DNA of 40,606 nucleotides from Coemansia sp. RSA 922 (lineage: Eukaryota; Kickxellomycota; Kickxellomycetes; Kickxellales; Kickxellaceae): the NCBI GenBank assembly GCA_027577415.1, contig JANBQS010000072.1, positions 1 to 40,606 on the forward strand. Direction: 5' to 3'. Numbering within the stretch: position 1 is the stretch's first letter; every line of letters begins with the position of its first letter. Shown piece after piece: positions 11,352-20,624 of the stretch. Made by a program: the position numbers and the translations under genes. The notes under the pieces are model-generated. The model saw nothing but the letters and a program-made list of their open reading frames with translations, did not search any database and was not told where the DNA came from.

Positions 11352-11480
11352 CTAATATACTGGCCACTCGTCCTTCGACTCATCTCCATTGTGATAATCG
11401 ATAAAGTGATAGATCGTACTATCATCAGATGTCAGTAACTTTCCACAAAATGTGCACGGGACAGGGTATATAAAGTCCAT
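11352..11480 (-). CDS. Single C2H2-like zinc-finger microprotein, copy 1 (42 aa)
   Basis: The ORF runs from the ATG at 11478-11480 to the TAG at 11352-11354. It encodes MDFIYPVP, then C9-TF-C12, GKLLTSDDSTIY, then H25-FIDY-H30, then an acidic tail. The spacing C-x2-C-x12-H-x4-H is that of a C2H2 zinc finger with an HX4H end. The two neighbouring micro-ORFs place C9, C12, H25 and H30 at exactly the same residues counted from their own ATG, which supports both the start and the coding status. A TATAAAT box lies 127 bp upstream (11607-11613). One finger is usually too little for sequence-specific DNA binding alone, so a protein-binding or modulatory role is possible; this is speculation. It is too short for routine gene calling. 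Confidence 0.6.
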   Translation of the reverse strand: MDFIYPVPCTFCGKLLTSDDSTIYHFIDYHNGDESKDEWPVY

Positions 11481-12410
11481 CAAAAAAGTGTAATAGACAA
11501 TGCTGGCAAGATAATAATTCTGGCGGGGTAGCGCTTGTCAAGAGGAAACTAAAATAAAAACGATAGAGACAATTATCTTTGGGAGAATAAAAGCCATATC
11601 GGTGCCATTTATAGCAAATCTAGCCTGGAGTTGGTCAAGCCAAGCAATAAGAAATATTTCACCTGAAAAGCATATTTGAGTAATTGGACTATTGAGTATT
11701 GCCTTTCACGATAGACAACATGTAATAAATGGATAAAAGAAGTTATCCAGGCAATGTAATTGCCACGAGCATTATTTTCCAATCACCCAAAATCTGGCTA
11801 TTGTCGAAATAACCTTTTCATATGCAAAGGCATGCGTGGGATGTGGTAAAGTAAATGGTAGACAAAAATGCAGGGATGCATTCTATTGAGCACTAAACTA
11901 AAAATTAACAGGGGGTATGCCCAGAGTGTGGAGCTGGATATATAAATAAATATGCTAAGGAGGGAAAGTGGAAAAGCATTCAGAGGGCGGGACTTTAGTC
12001 AGTTCTGGGTCTATCTACGGGCTTTACCAATCAGGCAGTCAGTCAATCGTCATGACGATTTTGTTAAATATGTAGCCATCGTGTCATGTATTTTTTTGCG
12101 CAGCAACACATATTCCTTATAGTAACGTGTCCAATATATTGTATTACAGGCGTCAACAACACTAGCTAGCTGGTAAGAAATTAGAGTAGACAAAGGACAA
12201 GTAATAACAATTACAAGAAAGGATTCTGCTCAACTCTTGCGATGATAAAAAAGTTGTCATTAATATGTAAAGTTTATTGCACTTAGAACCTAGAAGAAAG
12301 CCACGCTAAATATTTATGGCATGAAAGCCTGGGCAATAACTAGTCAATGTAGTGCAAGGTGAACTGTGTGATCCAAACGTAGTCCAGCCACTCGCCTTTT
12401 GGCTAACATA
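11481..12410. repeat. Upstream segment of tandem zinc-finger unit 1
   Basis: This 930-bp segment contains the leader and promoter of copy 1 and upstream DNA that resembles the segment ahead of copy 2. Shared stretches include ATAGACAACATG (11711 and about 12760), TTATCCA followed by GAGCATT, AATTAACAGGGG with GGTATGCC (about 11905 and 12980), and TTCCTATA/TTCCTTATAGTAACGT (about 12112 and 13190). The repeating unit is about 0.9-1.06 kb. No other gene is evident in it. Confidence 0.5.
11607..11613 (-). promoter_or_regulatory. TATA box of zinc-finger copy 1
   Basis: The minus strand reads GCTATAAATGGC. It lies 127 bp before the ATG at 11480. The second copy has CTATAAATG at nearly the same distance (135 bp), so the promoter was probably duplicated with the gene. 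Confidence 0.5.
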
Positions 12411-12527
12411 TCAAGAATCATTGTCAGCATGAACGTGGTGGAACTCTACAAAATGGTCGAACGGCTCCTCATCCTCCTCCAGCACCTTCCCACAAATATC
12501 ACACGTGGAGGGATTTGATTTGATCAT
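12411..12527 (-). CDS. Single C2H2-like zinc-finger microprotein, copy 2 (38 aa)
   Basis: The ORF runs from the ATG at 12525-12527 to the TGA at 12411-12413. It encodes MIKSNPST, then C9-DI-C12, GKVLEEDEEPFD, then H25-FVEF-H30, then HVHADNDS. All four ligands sit at the same residue numbers as in copies 1 and 3. The linker is strongly acidic. In all copies position 15 is hydrophobic, 16 is Leu, 26 is hydrophobic and 28 is acidic, which suggests a common fold under selection. A TATAAAT box lies at 12662-12668. Its leader resembles that of copy 1 around TTTTATTCTAGTTGCTTCC. It lies about 0.9 kb from copy 1 and 0.7 kb from copy 3, all on the same strand. Confidence 0.62.
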   Translation of the reverse strand: MIKSNPSTCDICGKVLEEDEEPFDHFVEFHHVHADNDS

Positions 12528-13256
12528 CGGGACAGTAGAGTGAACAGCTCAGACAGGGTTAATAATTAGGTGTAAAGCTCTTGGTGCCTATCGGGAAGCA
12601 ACTAGAATAAAACAAGATGATACAAAGCTCCGCTTAGCGAATAACCCTTCCGCTGCCGCTCATTTATAGTCAATTTTACATGAAGTGGACCAGGCCAAAC
12701 AATATGCGAATACCCCAACGTTTAGACATGTTCGGATTATTGTACAATTATAATTCTAAATAGACAACATGCGAAAATAGACAAGATTATCCACGGAATA
12801 GCTTGACCATGAGCATTCCAAAAACAACCGCATAAATATACTTCGATTAGAATTTGACAATGACTTTTACACATTTATTGTCAGAATGAACATGCAATTT
12901 GAGACAACATATGTGGGGAGCTCGGCAAAGTGGATGATATGCACAAGTTCAGGGATACGAACTATTGCGCACCAGGCTATAATTAACAGGGGCGGGTATG
13001 CCTATAGTGTGAAGGCAATATTACCTAAAGTAGTAGCCTTGAAAGAAAAAAAAGGCAAAAGATTGAGAGGGTGGGGTCTTGGTCGGCGACTCAACTTGAG
13101 TTGACACACTTTCTCCCGTAAACCAATTGATATGCTTTAGTAAATGGGTAGCTATCAAGTCAAATGCTTTGTTAAAAAAACAACTATATTTTCCTATAAT
13201 AACGTATCAAGTGTATTATCATTACGATCTGCCAACAATTTCAGCCATTTCATTGA
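12528..13256. repeat. Upstream segment of tandem zinc-finger unit 2
   Basis: This segment holds the leader and promoter of copy 2 and upstream DNA homologous to the segment ahead of copy 1 (see 11481-12410). A short open frame at about 12886-13104 on the plus strand overlaps the repeated DNA. Its reading is not conserved in unit 1, so I do not call it a gene. Confidence 0.45.
12662..12668 (-). promoter_or_regulatory. TATA box of zinc-finger copy 2
   Basis: The minus strand reads GACTATAAATGAGC, 135 bp before the ATG at 12527. Its position matches the TATA box of copy 1. Confidence 0.5.
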
Positions 13257-13370
13257 TTAAGCGTCTTCAAACACCTCAGGATGGCATTCTTTGATGTGAT
13301 CGGTCACTTCATTGTAAGAACCAAGCATCTCCTCGCAAAGGTGGCATTTCTTGGGCCAATCTTGCTTCAT
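13257..13370 (-). CDS. Single C2H2-like zinc-finger microprotein, copy 3 (37 aa)
   Basis: The ORF runs from the ATG at 13368-13370 to the TAA at 13257-13259. It encodes MKQDWPKK, then C9-HL-C12, EEMLGSYNEVTD, then H25-IKEC-H30, then PEVFEDA. The ligand positions are identical to those of copies 1 and 2. The leader shares CTCTTGACAA with copy 1, then a T-rich stretch before the ATG. A weak TATA-like TTTAAATATAG lies about 120 bp upstream. The frame is also open upstream of the ATG for some 30 codons but offers no other ATG, so the short form is preferred. The four aligned ligands across three diverged copies are the main evidence that this is a real gene. Confidence 0.62.
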   Translation of the reverse strand: MKQDWPKKCHLCEEMLGSYNEVTDHIKECHPEVFEDA

Positions 13371-13570
13371 CGTGTCAATAAAATAAACAACTCGTATGTA
13401 TAGTGTAGCTATTGTGGTGTTTGTCAAGAGATAATTAGAACATAAACCAAGATTACTCTGAGCAAATTGGGCAGCCTGCTATTGCTATATTTAAAATAAT
13501 CGTGGCAAAGGTTAGGGCAGGTCAAGCTAAGAGGAATGTCCAAAAGGACAGGAAAGCTTACAATAGTTGT

Positions 13571-13599
13571 ACAATTACAATTACAATTACAATTACAAT
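13571..13599. repeat. Hexanucleotide repeat (ACAATT)n
   Basis: There are four full ACAATT copies followed by ACAAT. It is a simple microsatellite upstream of zinc-finger copy 3. Confidence 0.9.
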
Positions 13600-13876
13600 A
13601 CTGATGCTCTTCTAGAAATAGCAAAGATAAAAACTTATTCCAGCAATTGAATCTGACAAGGGGGGCACTTGCAGTCAATCATGCACTTGGTCGCCAAATA
13701 GAATCTGACAATAAATAAAGTATACGCTTATTGTTTAAACAGCCTTGTGATATGCAACTACATGCGAGGAGGTCAGATGACGCTAGGTCTCGCGAAGGGT
13801 GATTTGAAAGCAGATCACATTGCTTGTGTAGGATTTCGACGCCCAGCGACATACTGTTCCCACAGACCATTTGCCC

Positions 13877-13884
13877 TATATAAG
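13877..13884 (+). promoter_or_regulatory. TATA box without a coding gene downstream
   Basis: The sequence TATATAAG lies in a GC-richer patch (CCCTATATAAGGGTCC). A T-rich stretch follows at 13920-13955, and then the intron-like segment at 13966. The layout resembles the promoter of the small gene at 26041, but no ATG follows in the expected range. Confidence 0.5.
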
Positions 13885-13965
13885 GGTCCGCGCACCAGCA
13901 GCCGTAGAATAGTTACGCAATCACCTTTTATCTTTATTTCTTTTTATTTACTAAAATACAAAGAC

Positions 13966-14023
13966 GTAAGGACTGGTGAGCTTAGGCATTAGCCGCTAAC
14001 AACTCGCATACTCCAACCTACAG
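13966..14023 (+). other. Intron-like segment, 58 nt
   Basis: GTAAGG at the 5' end, GCTAAC at 13995-14000 as branch site, and CTACAG at the 3' end form a textbook fungal intron. The flanking exon 1 has ATACAAAGAC where an ATG might once have stood. The frame after the acceptor stays open for about 75 codons into the antisense of the next gene. It may be a 5' relic of a lost gene or part of a spliced non-coding RNA. Confidence 0.45.
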
Positions 14024-14208
14024 GATCAAGTGCTTGTAAGACACAAACACAGTATAGACGCCTTGGGCTCTTTTCTGCACTTTCTGATTTCATTCGACAA
14101 GCTGAATTCGCTTACTTCACTCTTTTTATTTGCACTTTTACCAAATTGCCAACATTTTTCATACCATGGTCAAACTCATATCACTTCATCTCAAAAACAA
14201 AATATATA

Positions 14209-15945
14209 TTAGCAGTTCTGCCAACCCTTAAACAACAAGCAATGTAAGCGGCGTGCATAGGGCTTAAATGGATTCGAAGAGATATCTATTTTCATTTGGC
14301 TTATAAACAGCTCGCGATAGACGGCGTGAGGACCACTGTAGTCAAAATTGGGACATGCCAGCGCCAGTAGGAGCAGAAACACGCAAACATTTGCATCTTT
14401 GAAATTACTGAAGGAGATTTCTTCAAGATGCCAACACCGGAATCTCCTGCCCATCGGCGCATAGTTTGAGATAATGTGTTCAGGAAGAGTGTCCAATGTG
14501 ACGCCGTCAGGAATTGGCCCCAGGCTGGGCATCGAGGTGTGTAGATCCGACAGAAGCGGGAGCAACTCTATCAGGGTAATGGCCTGCCAAATGTCTGGCG
14601 CCTAGACTGGTAGTGACAGAACCTGGATGAACTCATGGCAGCGAAGCAACGACAATGTGGGCACTTGTTCTTCTAGATATCGTAATTGAGCGAAATCGCG
14701 CACAGCCGCTCCCGATCCAATGTTATACATGTACTGTAAGGCATCGGCAGAAGACGTAAACGACTCCGAGACATAGTCGTCGCTGTACCTAATCATGACA
14801 ACTTGTAGCTTTGGATGACTACCCGGCACAAACACCTTGTACTTGCGAAGCATGGAGATACTCAGGCTGTCCAACTCCGTATCCAACAGCTCAAGTGTGG
14901 CCGCGTTGCCCCTGAAAAAGGTGTCATTGTTGAACGGGTTGGCAAGTTTGATATGCAGTCGCCGAAGGGTGGAAAATGGCGCACCGCCATGAAATACTGG
15001 CGATTTCAACCCGTCAATATCTGAACCTAACGATACTTTTAGCGTAATTAAGCGCGGATACACGACATGGTTGCCCTCGGCGTCCTGAACAAGGCCCAAA
15101 ACGTTTATATGCTGCCGACACTCAAGAATCAGAGACTGTAATGTCAGTGCATTCTTTCGCACCAGTTGAACGAACTGAGAGACATTGCCGATGCCGAAAC
15201 CAGAGATGCAACTGACGTGTGTCAAGCGGCAGACCGCATCCAGTCGAAGCGGTATTGTCTCCCCCATATGTTGGAGGTCAACATACTCCACGTGAGAGAC
15301 AAGCTGGTAGAGTCGTGAGATTAGTTCGCCGAAATTCTGATTGCCAACTCTGGACATGTCGTAATATCCTGAGAGCTGCACGCTAATCTTGCCGGCCAAG
15401 GGTGCCATCTGCTTGACTCGTCGGACAAACGCGCGAATATTAGTCTTGACTCTCAACTGCTCATTGCGAATGTTCTCGTCCACCTCGCCTGTATCTTCCA
15501 TGACAAATGAGAATGTGATATTGCGAGCCAGCGGAAAAGCACAGTCATCGTAGGGTGAGTGAGACATCGCCTCCAATGCCTAGCCGGAATAAACAGTTCT
15601 CTCTTCCAGAAATATAGTCAAGTCCCTTGCTGACCGGTGCGTAGAGTAGCCGAGATAGTTAAGCCTAAGGTAGTCCACATTAGTAGGACAAGCTAGAAAG
15701 TAAAAATCTTCGAGCTCATCGAAAGATATGCTTGAGAGGTTCATCACAAAGCTGTTACAGTAGCGCAAGTACAAAATAGCTTGAAAGTTGTGGCAGACCC
15801 ACAGCAATGGCTTTAACAGCATCCCGTACTCGTGCGAGTTAACTAGGATGCCATCACTCACCACACGGCTGCTGCCAGCGACGTGTTCGACAATAAGCTG
15901 AACAACGTGCAACGGAAGAAGCTGAAAAGGTGAAAGCATAGACAT
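14209..15945 (-). pseudogene. F-box/LRR-like family A copy with two in-frame TAGs
   Basis: The start is the ATG at 15943-15945 (MSMLSPFQLLPLHVVQLIV); a second ATG two codons on is possible. The frame is 579 codons and unbroken by indels down to the TAA at 14209-14211. It contains two TAG codons. The first is at 15580-15582 (codon 122) in VYSG-stop-ALEAM, where a paralogue reads YSGKALEHL. The second is at 14602-14604 (codon 448) in VLSLPV-stop-APDIWQAI, where a paralogue reads VLSILDTELDIWQAI. Each is one base from a plausible sense codon. The family landmarks LLKPLLWVCHNF, TFFRGNAATLELLD, NYAPMGRRFRCWHL and LLALACPNFDYS are all present. It is a recent pseudogene or a gene needing amber readthrough. 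Confidence 0.75.
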
Positions 15946-16073
15946 TGCGGTGTGAATAGCTAACAAAATAAAATAATTTAATTCAATAACTTGTTGAGAC
16001 GCGCTGAGCTGCAGCCAAAGCCGACAATGGCGATTGCTGAGTGGGTAACTGCGTATGGCTCGCTCATATTTTC

Positions 16074-17756
16074 CTACTCGATAATACGTATAGCACTTAG
16101 AATTCCGCTAAGCTGAGGTGCGTATTTGCTATATGGGCCTCTTTTCAGAGCTTTAGCAACACTGGCCTTGTAATCCTGAGAGGTATATGATTTAATTTCC
16201 ATCCGCCAAAGCTTGGGACATATCAGCGCGATAGGTAAAATATAGCTAACCATTGTGGGGGCGTATCTGCAGCCAATGGAATCTAATCTCCAAATATTTA
16301 AATTTATACCTGCATCGCCATATGTGGCAACTATGTGGTCAGTAAGTTCATCTTCGGCGATATCCTCCAGCTCTCCTCCAAGGCCGCCAATGTTACAACT
16401 AAGCTCAACAAGGGATGGAAGTACCTTCAGTACATTTAACATATCGTAAAACATTGAACTTCCAAGCATGTCAAAGATTTTAATATTCTGGAATCCCTGG
16501 CCATGCTGCGCTGCTAATAGGCAGGCCCTCACTGGATATTGATCCCACACTTGGAGCCTTTTTGTGGTACCTGCTAAATGGTTTAAAAACTTGCCTGTAT
16601 CGACCTCAGAATTAATGGGGGTATCCCTATTAAGACTAGGCCATTGGACATTTACACTCTGCAAGACTCTGTGTTTGCTTTTAAAGACCTGCTCCTGACT
16701 AAGTGTTCGGATGGTATTATCGTCCAAATATAAATACAGGGATTTTAAGGTTGCATTGTTGCCTCGAAATAACACGTCATCATTAAATGGATAAGGCTCT
16801 TCCAGCTCCAAAGTGCTCAGCACAGGAAATGGTACCATATTGGTGGTCATTTCTTTTGAAACAGAGATATCACGGAAACTTGGGCGGAATCCCAGATATG
16901 TTAACTTTGGGTATACAACAGCATCACCATTTGCATCTTGAACTAGCCCGTTAGCAGCCGCGTTATTGATAGATAAATATTGAAGTGTAATGGCAGACTT
17001 GTGCATCAGGCTTAGGTACATGTCTGATGGCTTGTAATGGAATAAGGTAAGCTGTGAAAGTTGTGGAATGGAGTCTATAGTCAATGGACTTTTAACATCA
17101 ACTTCACACATATCTAAATGGGTATGTGTGGTGCCAGCATAGATTGCATTTGCAAGAACTCCTAATATTTCTTCACCCAAATTTCTGACATGATTTTTAT
17201 TGTCGATACTTTTTTCTAGGCGATAGTAACTCCATAGCATATACGCCGTAGTTGCCGCTGGAGCCATTGACTTTAATAGTTCAGCAAACTCTAGAGCATT
17301 GGAGATAGCAGTGTCCTTATAATCAGTGCTATCAGTCTTAACTTTATTTATATTGACTGTTAGTTTGTTAGCCAACGGAAACAATTTAGTGTCTCCAATA
17401 TAGTCAACCAAAAGTTTGTAAGCATTTCCACTAGCAACACTAGGCATGTTGACATTAATATGAATCTTCTTCACTAAATTGATAGCATTATTCGGTAGAC
17501 TATTACTATTAACCCACTTTGGGTGATTGAGATGCACTTCCATTTTCTCGTCATTAATGGTGAGGTATAGCTCCCTCCACAGGAATTTAAGCGATTCCTG
17601 TCGCCAAGCAGAGCTCACGGTCAGCAACTCCTTTAGATAGTCCACTTGGAAGAGATAGCCATGCAAACGCGACCTTCTTTCACGAATTACCCACTTTAGG
17701 ATTGAACGTATAACATCTATAGGAAGAGTTTGGGCTGGAGACAAGTGGCTGGACAT
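16074..17756 (-). CDS. F-box-like family B protein, copy 1 (560 aa)
   Basis: This is an intact frame from the ATG at 17754-17756 to the TAG at 16074-16076. It opens MSSHLSPAQTLPIDVIRSIL, an F-box-like motif, followed by a helix-rich segment with LLTVSSAWRQESLKFLWREL, which is typical of fungal F-box proteins where the residues after the box read 'vsk.W...a...LW'. The rest is LRR-like: LSQLTLFHYKPSDMYLSL, FNDDVLFRGNNATLKSLYL and IALICPKLWRMEI. These positions match family A blocks (FGDDVVFRGNAATL, LALVCPNF), so A and B share a distant origin. It probably acts as an SCF substrate receptor, by inference. It is tandem with copy 2 at 18564-20234, including the upstream DNA. Confidence 0.85.
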   Translation of the reverse strand: MSSHLSPAQTLPIDVIRSILKWVIRERRSRLHGYLFQVDYLKELLTVSSAWRQESLKFLWRELYLTINDEKMEVHLNHPKWVNSNSLPNNAINLVKKIHINVNMPSVASGNAYKLLVDYIGDTKLFPLANKLTVNINKVKTDSTDYKDTAISNALEFAELLKSMAPAATTAYMLWSYYRLEKSIDNKNHVRNLGEEILGVLANAIYAGTTHTHLDMCEVDVKSPLTIDSIPQLSQLTLFHYKPSDMYLSLMHKSAITLQYLSINNAAANGLVQDANGDAVVYPKLTYLGFRPSFRDISVSKEMTTNMVPFPVLSTLELEEPYPFNDDVLFRGNNATLKSLYLYLDDNTIRTLSQEQVFKSKHRVLQSVNVQWPSLNRDTPINSEVDTGKFLNHLAGTTKRLQVWDQYPVRACLLAAQHGQGFQNIKIFDMLGSSMFYDMLNVLKVLPSLVELSCNIGGLGGELEDIAEDELTDHIVATYGDAGINLNIWRLDSIGCRYAPTMVSYILPIALICPKLWRMEIKSYTSQDYKASVAKALKRGPYSKYAPQLSGILSAIRIIE

Positions 17757-18563
17757 AGTGGCTACTAAAGACTGGCTAAAAAGTACTATAATGTGTGGAT
17801 AGCTTGGGTTAAAACAATAAATTTATTGAGAAGTGTGGACAAGAGAAAAGAAGAATGTGGGAGGAATTCTCAAAAAAGCTCTTCCACCCAATGCTGTAAA
17901 AATCTTTGGCCTCTTTTGTGAAAAGACTTTGGTTGAGCAAAGAAGGCAATGACAAGGGCGTCCAATTTTTTGGCGGCCTTTGCGTTGGGGCTTTGTACAT
18001 CACTCTACAAAGAAGACAAAGACAATGCGTGCCAATGCCATGATGCCACCTGTTAGTGGGCCACAAATACTACCAAGTGTAGAGTGATTTTATTTTTCAT
18101 AGCAGCAATTTACATGGCTATACCATTTACATTAATTACGTTGAGAGGGCCAGCTACAGACAGTAGCGGGCTAGGAGGACAAGGCAACAAATTGGCCCTA
18201 CACATGGCGGGAAAGAGAGGATGAATACAGATCATTTTTGCTGGCAGTGCGGGCCCAAATATTGACGGGAGAGTCAGCTTCATAGGGAAACTGCAGATAA
18301 AACCTATTTTATATTGCCATGGGAACTGGGTGCTGAATTTCACACTCTGTCACTTGAGCTATCTTTTTATGTTAGAGTCGCCCATATATTAAACTGCCCT
18401 ACCAGAGAATAAATCAGTTTTATCATCACCTATAGTATTTAAACCCTGAACATGCAATGGTAATAACGGTTTACCGACACTAACTAGAATGTATAGAGCA
18501 CATTTAATTAACTTAAGAAAAAACTATTGCAAACTGGCACATTCAATAATCCCCAACACTGCT
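17757..18563. other. Upstream region of family B copy 1
   Basis: Bases 17757-18095 are closely similar to 20235-20575 upstream of copy 2; the duplication included the promoter and leader. Inside, ATCACTCTACA (17999-18009) and TGTAGAGTGAT (18078-18088) form an exact 11-bp inverted repeat. Bases 18096-18563 have no counterpart and no supported gene. Confidence 0.6.
17999..18088. repeat. 90-bp element with 11-bp terminal inverted repeat, copy 1
   Basis: The arms ATCACTCTACA and TGTAGAGTGAT match perfectly. An identically spaced copy lies at 20479-20568. The interior (GACAAAGACAATGC, CCATGATGCCACCTG) is also conserved. It could be a promoter hairpin, an RNA structure in a leader, or a tiny insertion older than the duplication. 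Confidence 0.6.
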
Positions 18564-20234
18564 TTACTCATGCACAGCGTTTAGCAGCCTATTGAGCTGA
18601 GATGCATATTTGCTATATGGGCCACTCTCCAGAGCTTTAGCAACACTGGCCTGGTAATACTGAAAATAGGTTGGTGGGATTTCTATCAGATGAAGCTTGG
18701 GACATACCAGCGCCAACATCAAAATGCAATCAACTGTTCCAGAGGCTTTTGCAAGACTGAAAAAATCCATGTGCCAAATTTGAATATTTTTTCCTACGTC
18801 ACTGTATGTGGAAACTATGTGGTCAGGTAGTTCATTGGCAGAAATAATTTCAAGCTCGGGTCCCAGACTGCCAATGTTACAACTAAGCTCGACAAGGGAT
18901 GGGATTGCCTTCAATAGGCCTAAAACATCATAAATTGAAAGAGTAATTATCAGCTTAATTATTTTGACATTTTGAAACCCCTGGCCTTGTTTTATTACCG
19001 ATAGGCAGGACCGGCCTTCTCTAAATCCTATCACCGACAATCGTTCAGCTGAGCCCACCAAATTGCGTAAAAATTTTTCGATATTCACTTCAGAATTGGC
19101 TTGGTCAAACCAACCGCTCTCGGTAGTATCTATATTAACATTCTGCAAGACCATACTCTTGTTTTCAAATACCCGGCTCTGATTTAGCTTATTAACGGTA
19201 CTAGAATTTAACTGTAAACTAAGAGTCTTTAAGGTTGCAGCATTACCTCGGAATAGCACACCATCATTAAATGGGTATGGTGTATCCAGTTTCAAAATGC
19301 GTAGCACAGGAAATGGTACCAAATTAGTGGTCAATTCTTCTGAAGCAGAGACATTGCGATTACTTTTGACTAAGTGTAAATATTGCATATTCGGGTATGC
19401 AACAGCATTACCATTGATATCATGAAATAGCTTGCAAACATCATGTGGAATAGATAAGTATTGAAGTGTACTGGCAGACTTGTGAAGCAGACTTTGGTAC
19501 ATCTCTGATGGCTCACTATAGCCTATGCTAAGCTGGGAAAGTGGTGGAATGGATTCAATAGTCAATGGGTTCTTAATGCCAATATCACGAAACTTGAGAT
19601 GTGCGTGCTTGCTGTTAACATATAGCACATTAGCCAATGTCATTAATAATTCTTCCCCCAAATACTTGACAGATTTGATGTTAGTAGTATTTTGGTTCCA
19701 CATCCCATTACATTGTATATGCACCGTAGTTGCCGCAGGAGCCATTGACTTTAGTAGTTTAGCAAACTCTAGAGCATTGGAGATAGCAGTGTCCATATAA
19801 TCAGTGCCATCAGTCTTAACTTTATTTATATTGACTGTTAGTTTGTTAGCCAACGGAAACAACTTAGTGTCTCCAATGTAGTCAACCAAAAGCTTGTAAG
19901 CATTTCCGTTAACAAGTTGAGAAAGGTGGACACGTACATCAACCTCTCTAACCAAATTGATAGCAATATTTGGTAGACTATTATTATTAACCCACTTTGG
20001 ATGTCTAAGATGCACTTCCATTTTCTCGTCATTAATGGTGAGGTTTAGATCTCTCCACAGGAATTTAAGAGATTCCTGTCGCCAAGCAGAGCTCACAGTT
20101 AACAACTCCTTCAGATGGTCCACCTGGAAGAGATAGCCATGCAAAGGCGACCTTCTTTCACGGATTACCCACTTAAGGATTGAGCGTATAACGTCTATAG
20201 GAAGAGCTTGAGCTGGAGACAAGTGGCTGGACAT
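18564..20234 (-). CDS. F-box-like family B protein, copy 2 (556 aa)
   Basis: The start is the ATG at 20232-20234 (MSSHLSPAQALPIDVIRSIL) and the stop is TAA at 18564-18566. It is nearly identical to copy 1 in the first 170 residues and more divergent in the LRR-like part (for example LSQLSIGYSEPSEMYQSL and FNDGVLFRGNAATLKTLSL). The frame stays open about 100 codons upstream of this ATG, but that extension is not kept in frame in copy 1, so it is probably leader. LVCPKLHLIEIP matches the family C-terminal block. The pattern of a conserved F-box-like part with a varied LRR part fits substrate-receptor diversification; that reading is inference. Confidence 0.85.
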   Translation of the reverse strand: MSSHLSPAQALPIDVIRSILKWVIRERRSPLHGYLFQVDHLKELLTVSSAWRQESLKFLWRDLNLTINDEKMEVHLRHPKWVNNNSLPNIAINLVREVDVRVHLSQLVNGNAYKLLVDYIGDTKLFPLANKLTVNINKVKTDGTDYMDTAISNALEFAKLLKSMAPAATTVHIQCNGMWNQNTTNIKSVKYLGEELLMTLANVLYVNSKHAHLKFRDIGIKNPLTIESIPPLSQLSIGYSEPSEMYQSLLHKSASTLQYLSIPHDVCKLFHDINGNAVAYPNMQYLHLVKSNRNVSASEELTTNLVPFPVLRILKLDTPYPFNDGVLFRGNAATLKTLSLQLNSSTVNKLNQSRVFENKSMVLQNVNIDTTESGWFDQANSEVNIEKFLRNLVGSAERLSVIGFREGRSCLSVIKQGQGFQNVKIIKLIITLSIYDVLGLLKAIPSLVELSCNIGSLGPELEIISANELPDHIVSTYSDVGKNIQIWHMDFFSLAKASGTVDCILMLALVCPKLHLIEIPPTYFQYYQASVAKALESGPYSKYASQLNRLLNAVHE

Positions 20235-20575
20235 AGTGGCTACTAAAGACTGGCTAAAAAGTACTATAATGTGTGGATAACTTGGGTTAAAACAATAAAT
20301 TTGTTGAAAAGTGTGGACAAGCGAAAAGAAAGATGTGGGAGGAATTCTCAAAAAAAGCTCCTTCATCCAAAGCTGCACATTTCTTTGGCCTCTTTTGTGA
20401 AAAGACTTTGGTTGAGCAAAGAAGGCAATGGCGAGGGTGTCCAATTTTTTTGGTGGCCTTTGAATTGGGGCTTTGCACATCACTCTACAAAGGAGACAAA
20501 GACAATGCTTGCCAATGCCATGATGCCACCTGCTAGTGGACCACATATACTACCAAGTGTAGAGTGATTGTATTT
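20235..20575. repeat. Duplicated upstream region of family B copy 2
   Basis: Copy of 17757-18095, lying ahead of family B copy 2. Similarity starts at the ATG and ends near ATAGCA at about 20580. It contains GTACTATAATGTGTGGATA and an inverted repeat with the same spacing as in copy 1. Confidence 0.75.
20479..20568. repeat. 90-bp element with 11-bp terminal inverted repeat, copy 2
   Basis: ATCACTCTACA at 20479-20489 and TGTAGAGTGAT at 20558-20568. The arm-to-arm distance is exactly the same as in copy 1 (79 bp). Confidence 0.6.
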
Positions 20576-20624
20576 TTTAATAGCATGTATTGGATAAATG
20601 TACTGCCAATAATAAAAGTAGATT

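Larger units (their letters stand above)
13371..14208. other. Intergenic region with microsatellite and orphan promoter/intron
   Basis: This AT-rich stretch holds the leader of zinc-finger copy 3, the ACAATT repeat, a plus-strand TATA box (13877-13884) and an intron-like segment (13966-14023). A minus-strand frame at 13679-13870 starts with a real ATG but has no recognisable motif. No protein-coding gene is supported. Confidence 0.5.

Noticed and set aside
13641..13689. MIDCKCPPCQIQLLE, a possible further zinc-finger copy
   Set aside because: The Cys pair is at residues 6 and 9 rather than 9 and 12, and the frame stops before any histidine.
18110..18343. 77-codon frame between the family B copies
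   Set aside because: No motif, no duplicate, no promoter; non-coding spacer is more likely.
20235..20546. 104-codon N-terminal extension of family B copy 2
   Set aside because: The duplicated upstream DNA of copy 1 does not keep this frame, and both copies share the ATG at MSSHLSPAQ.
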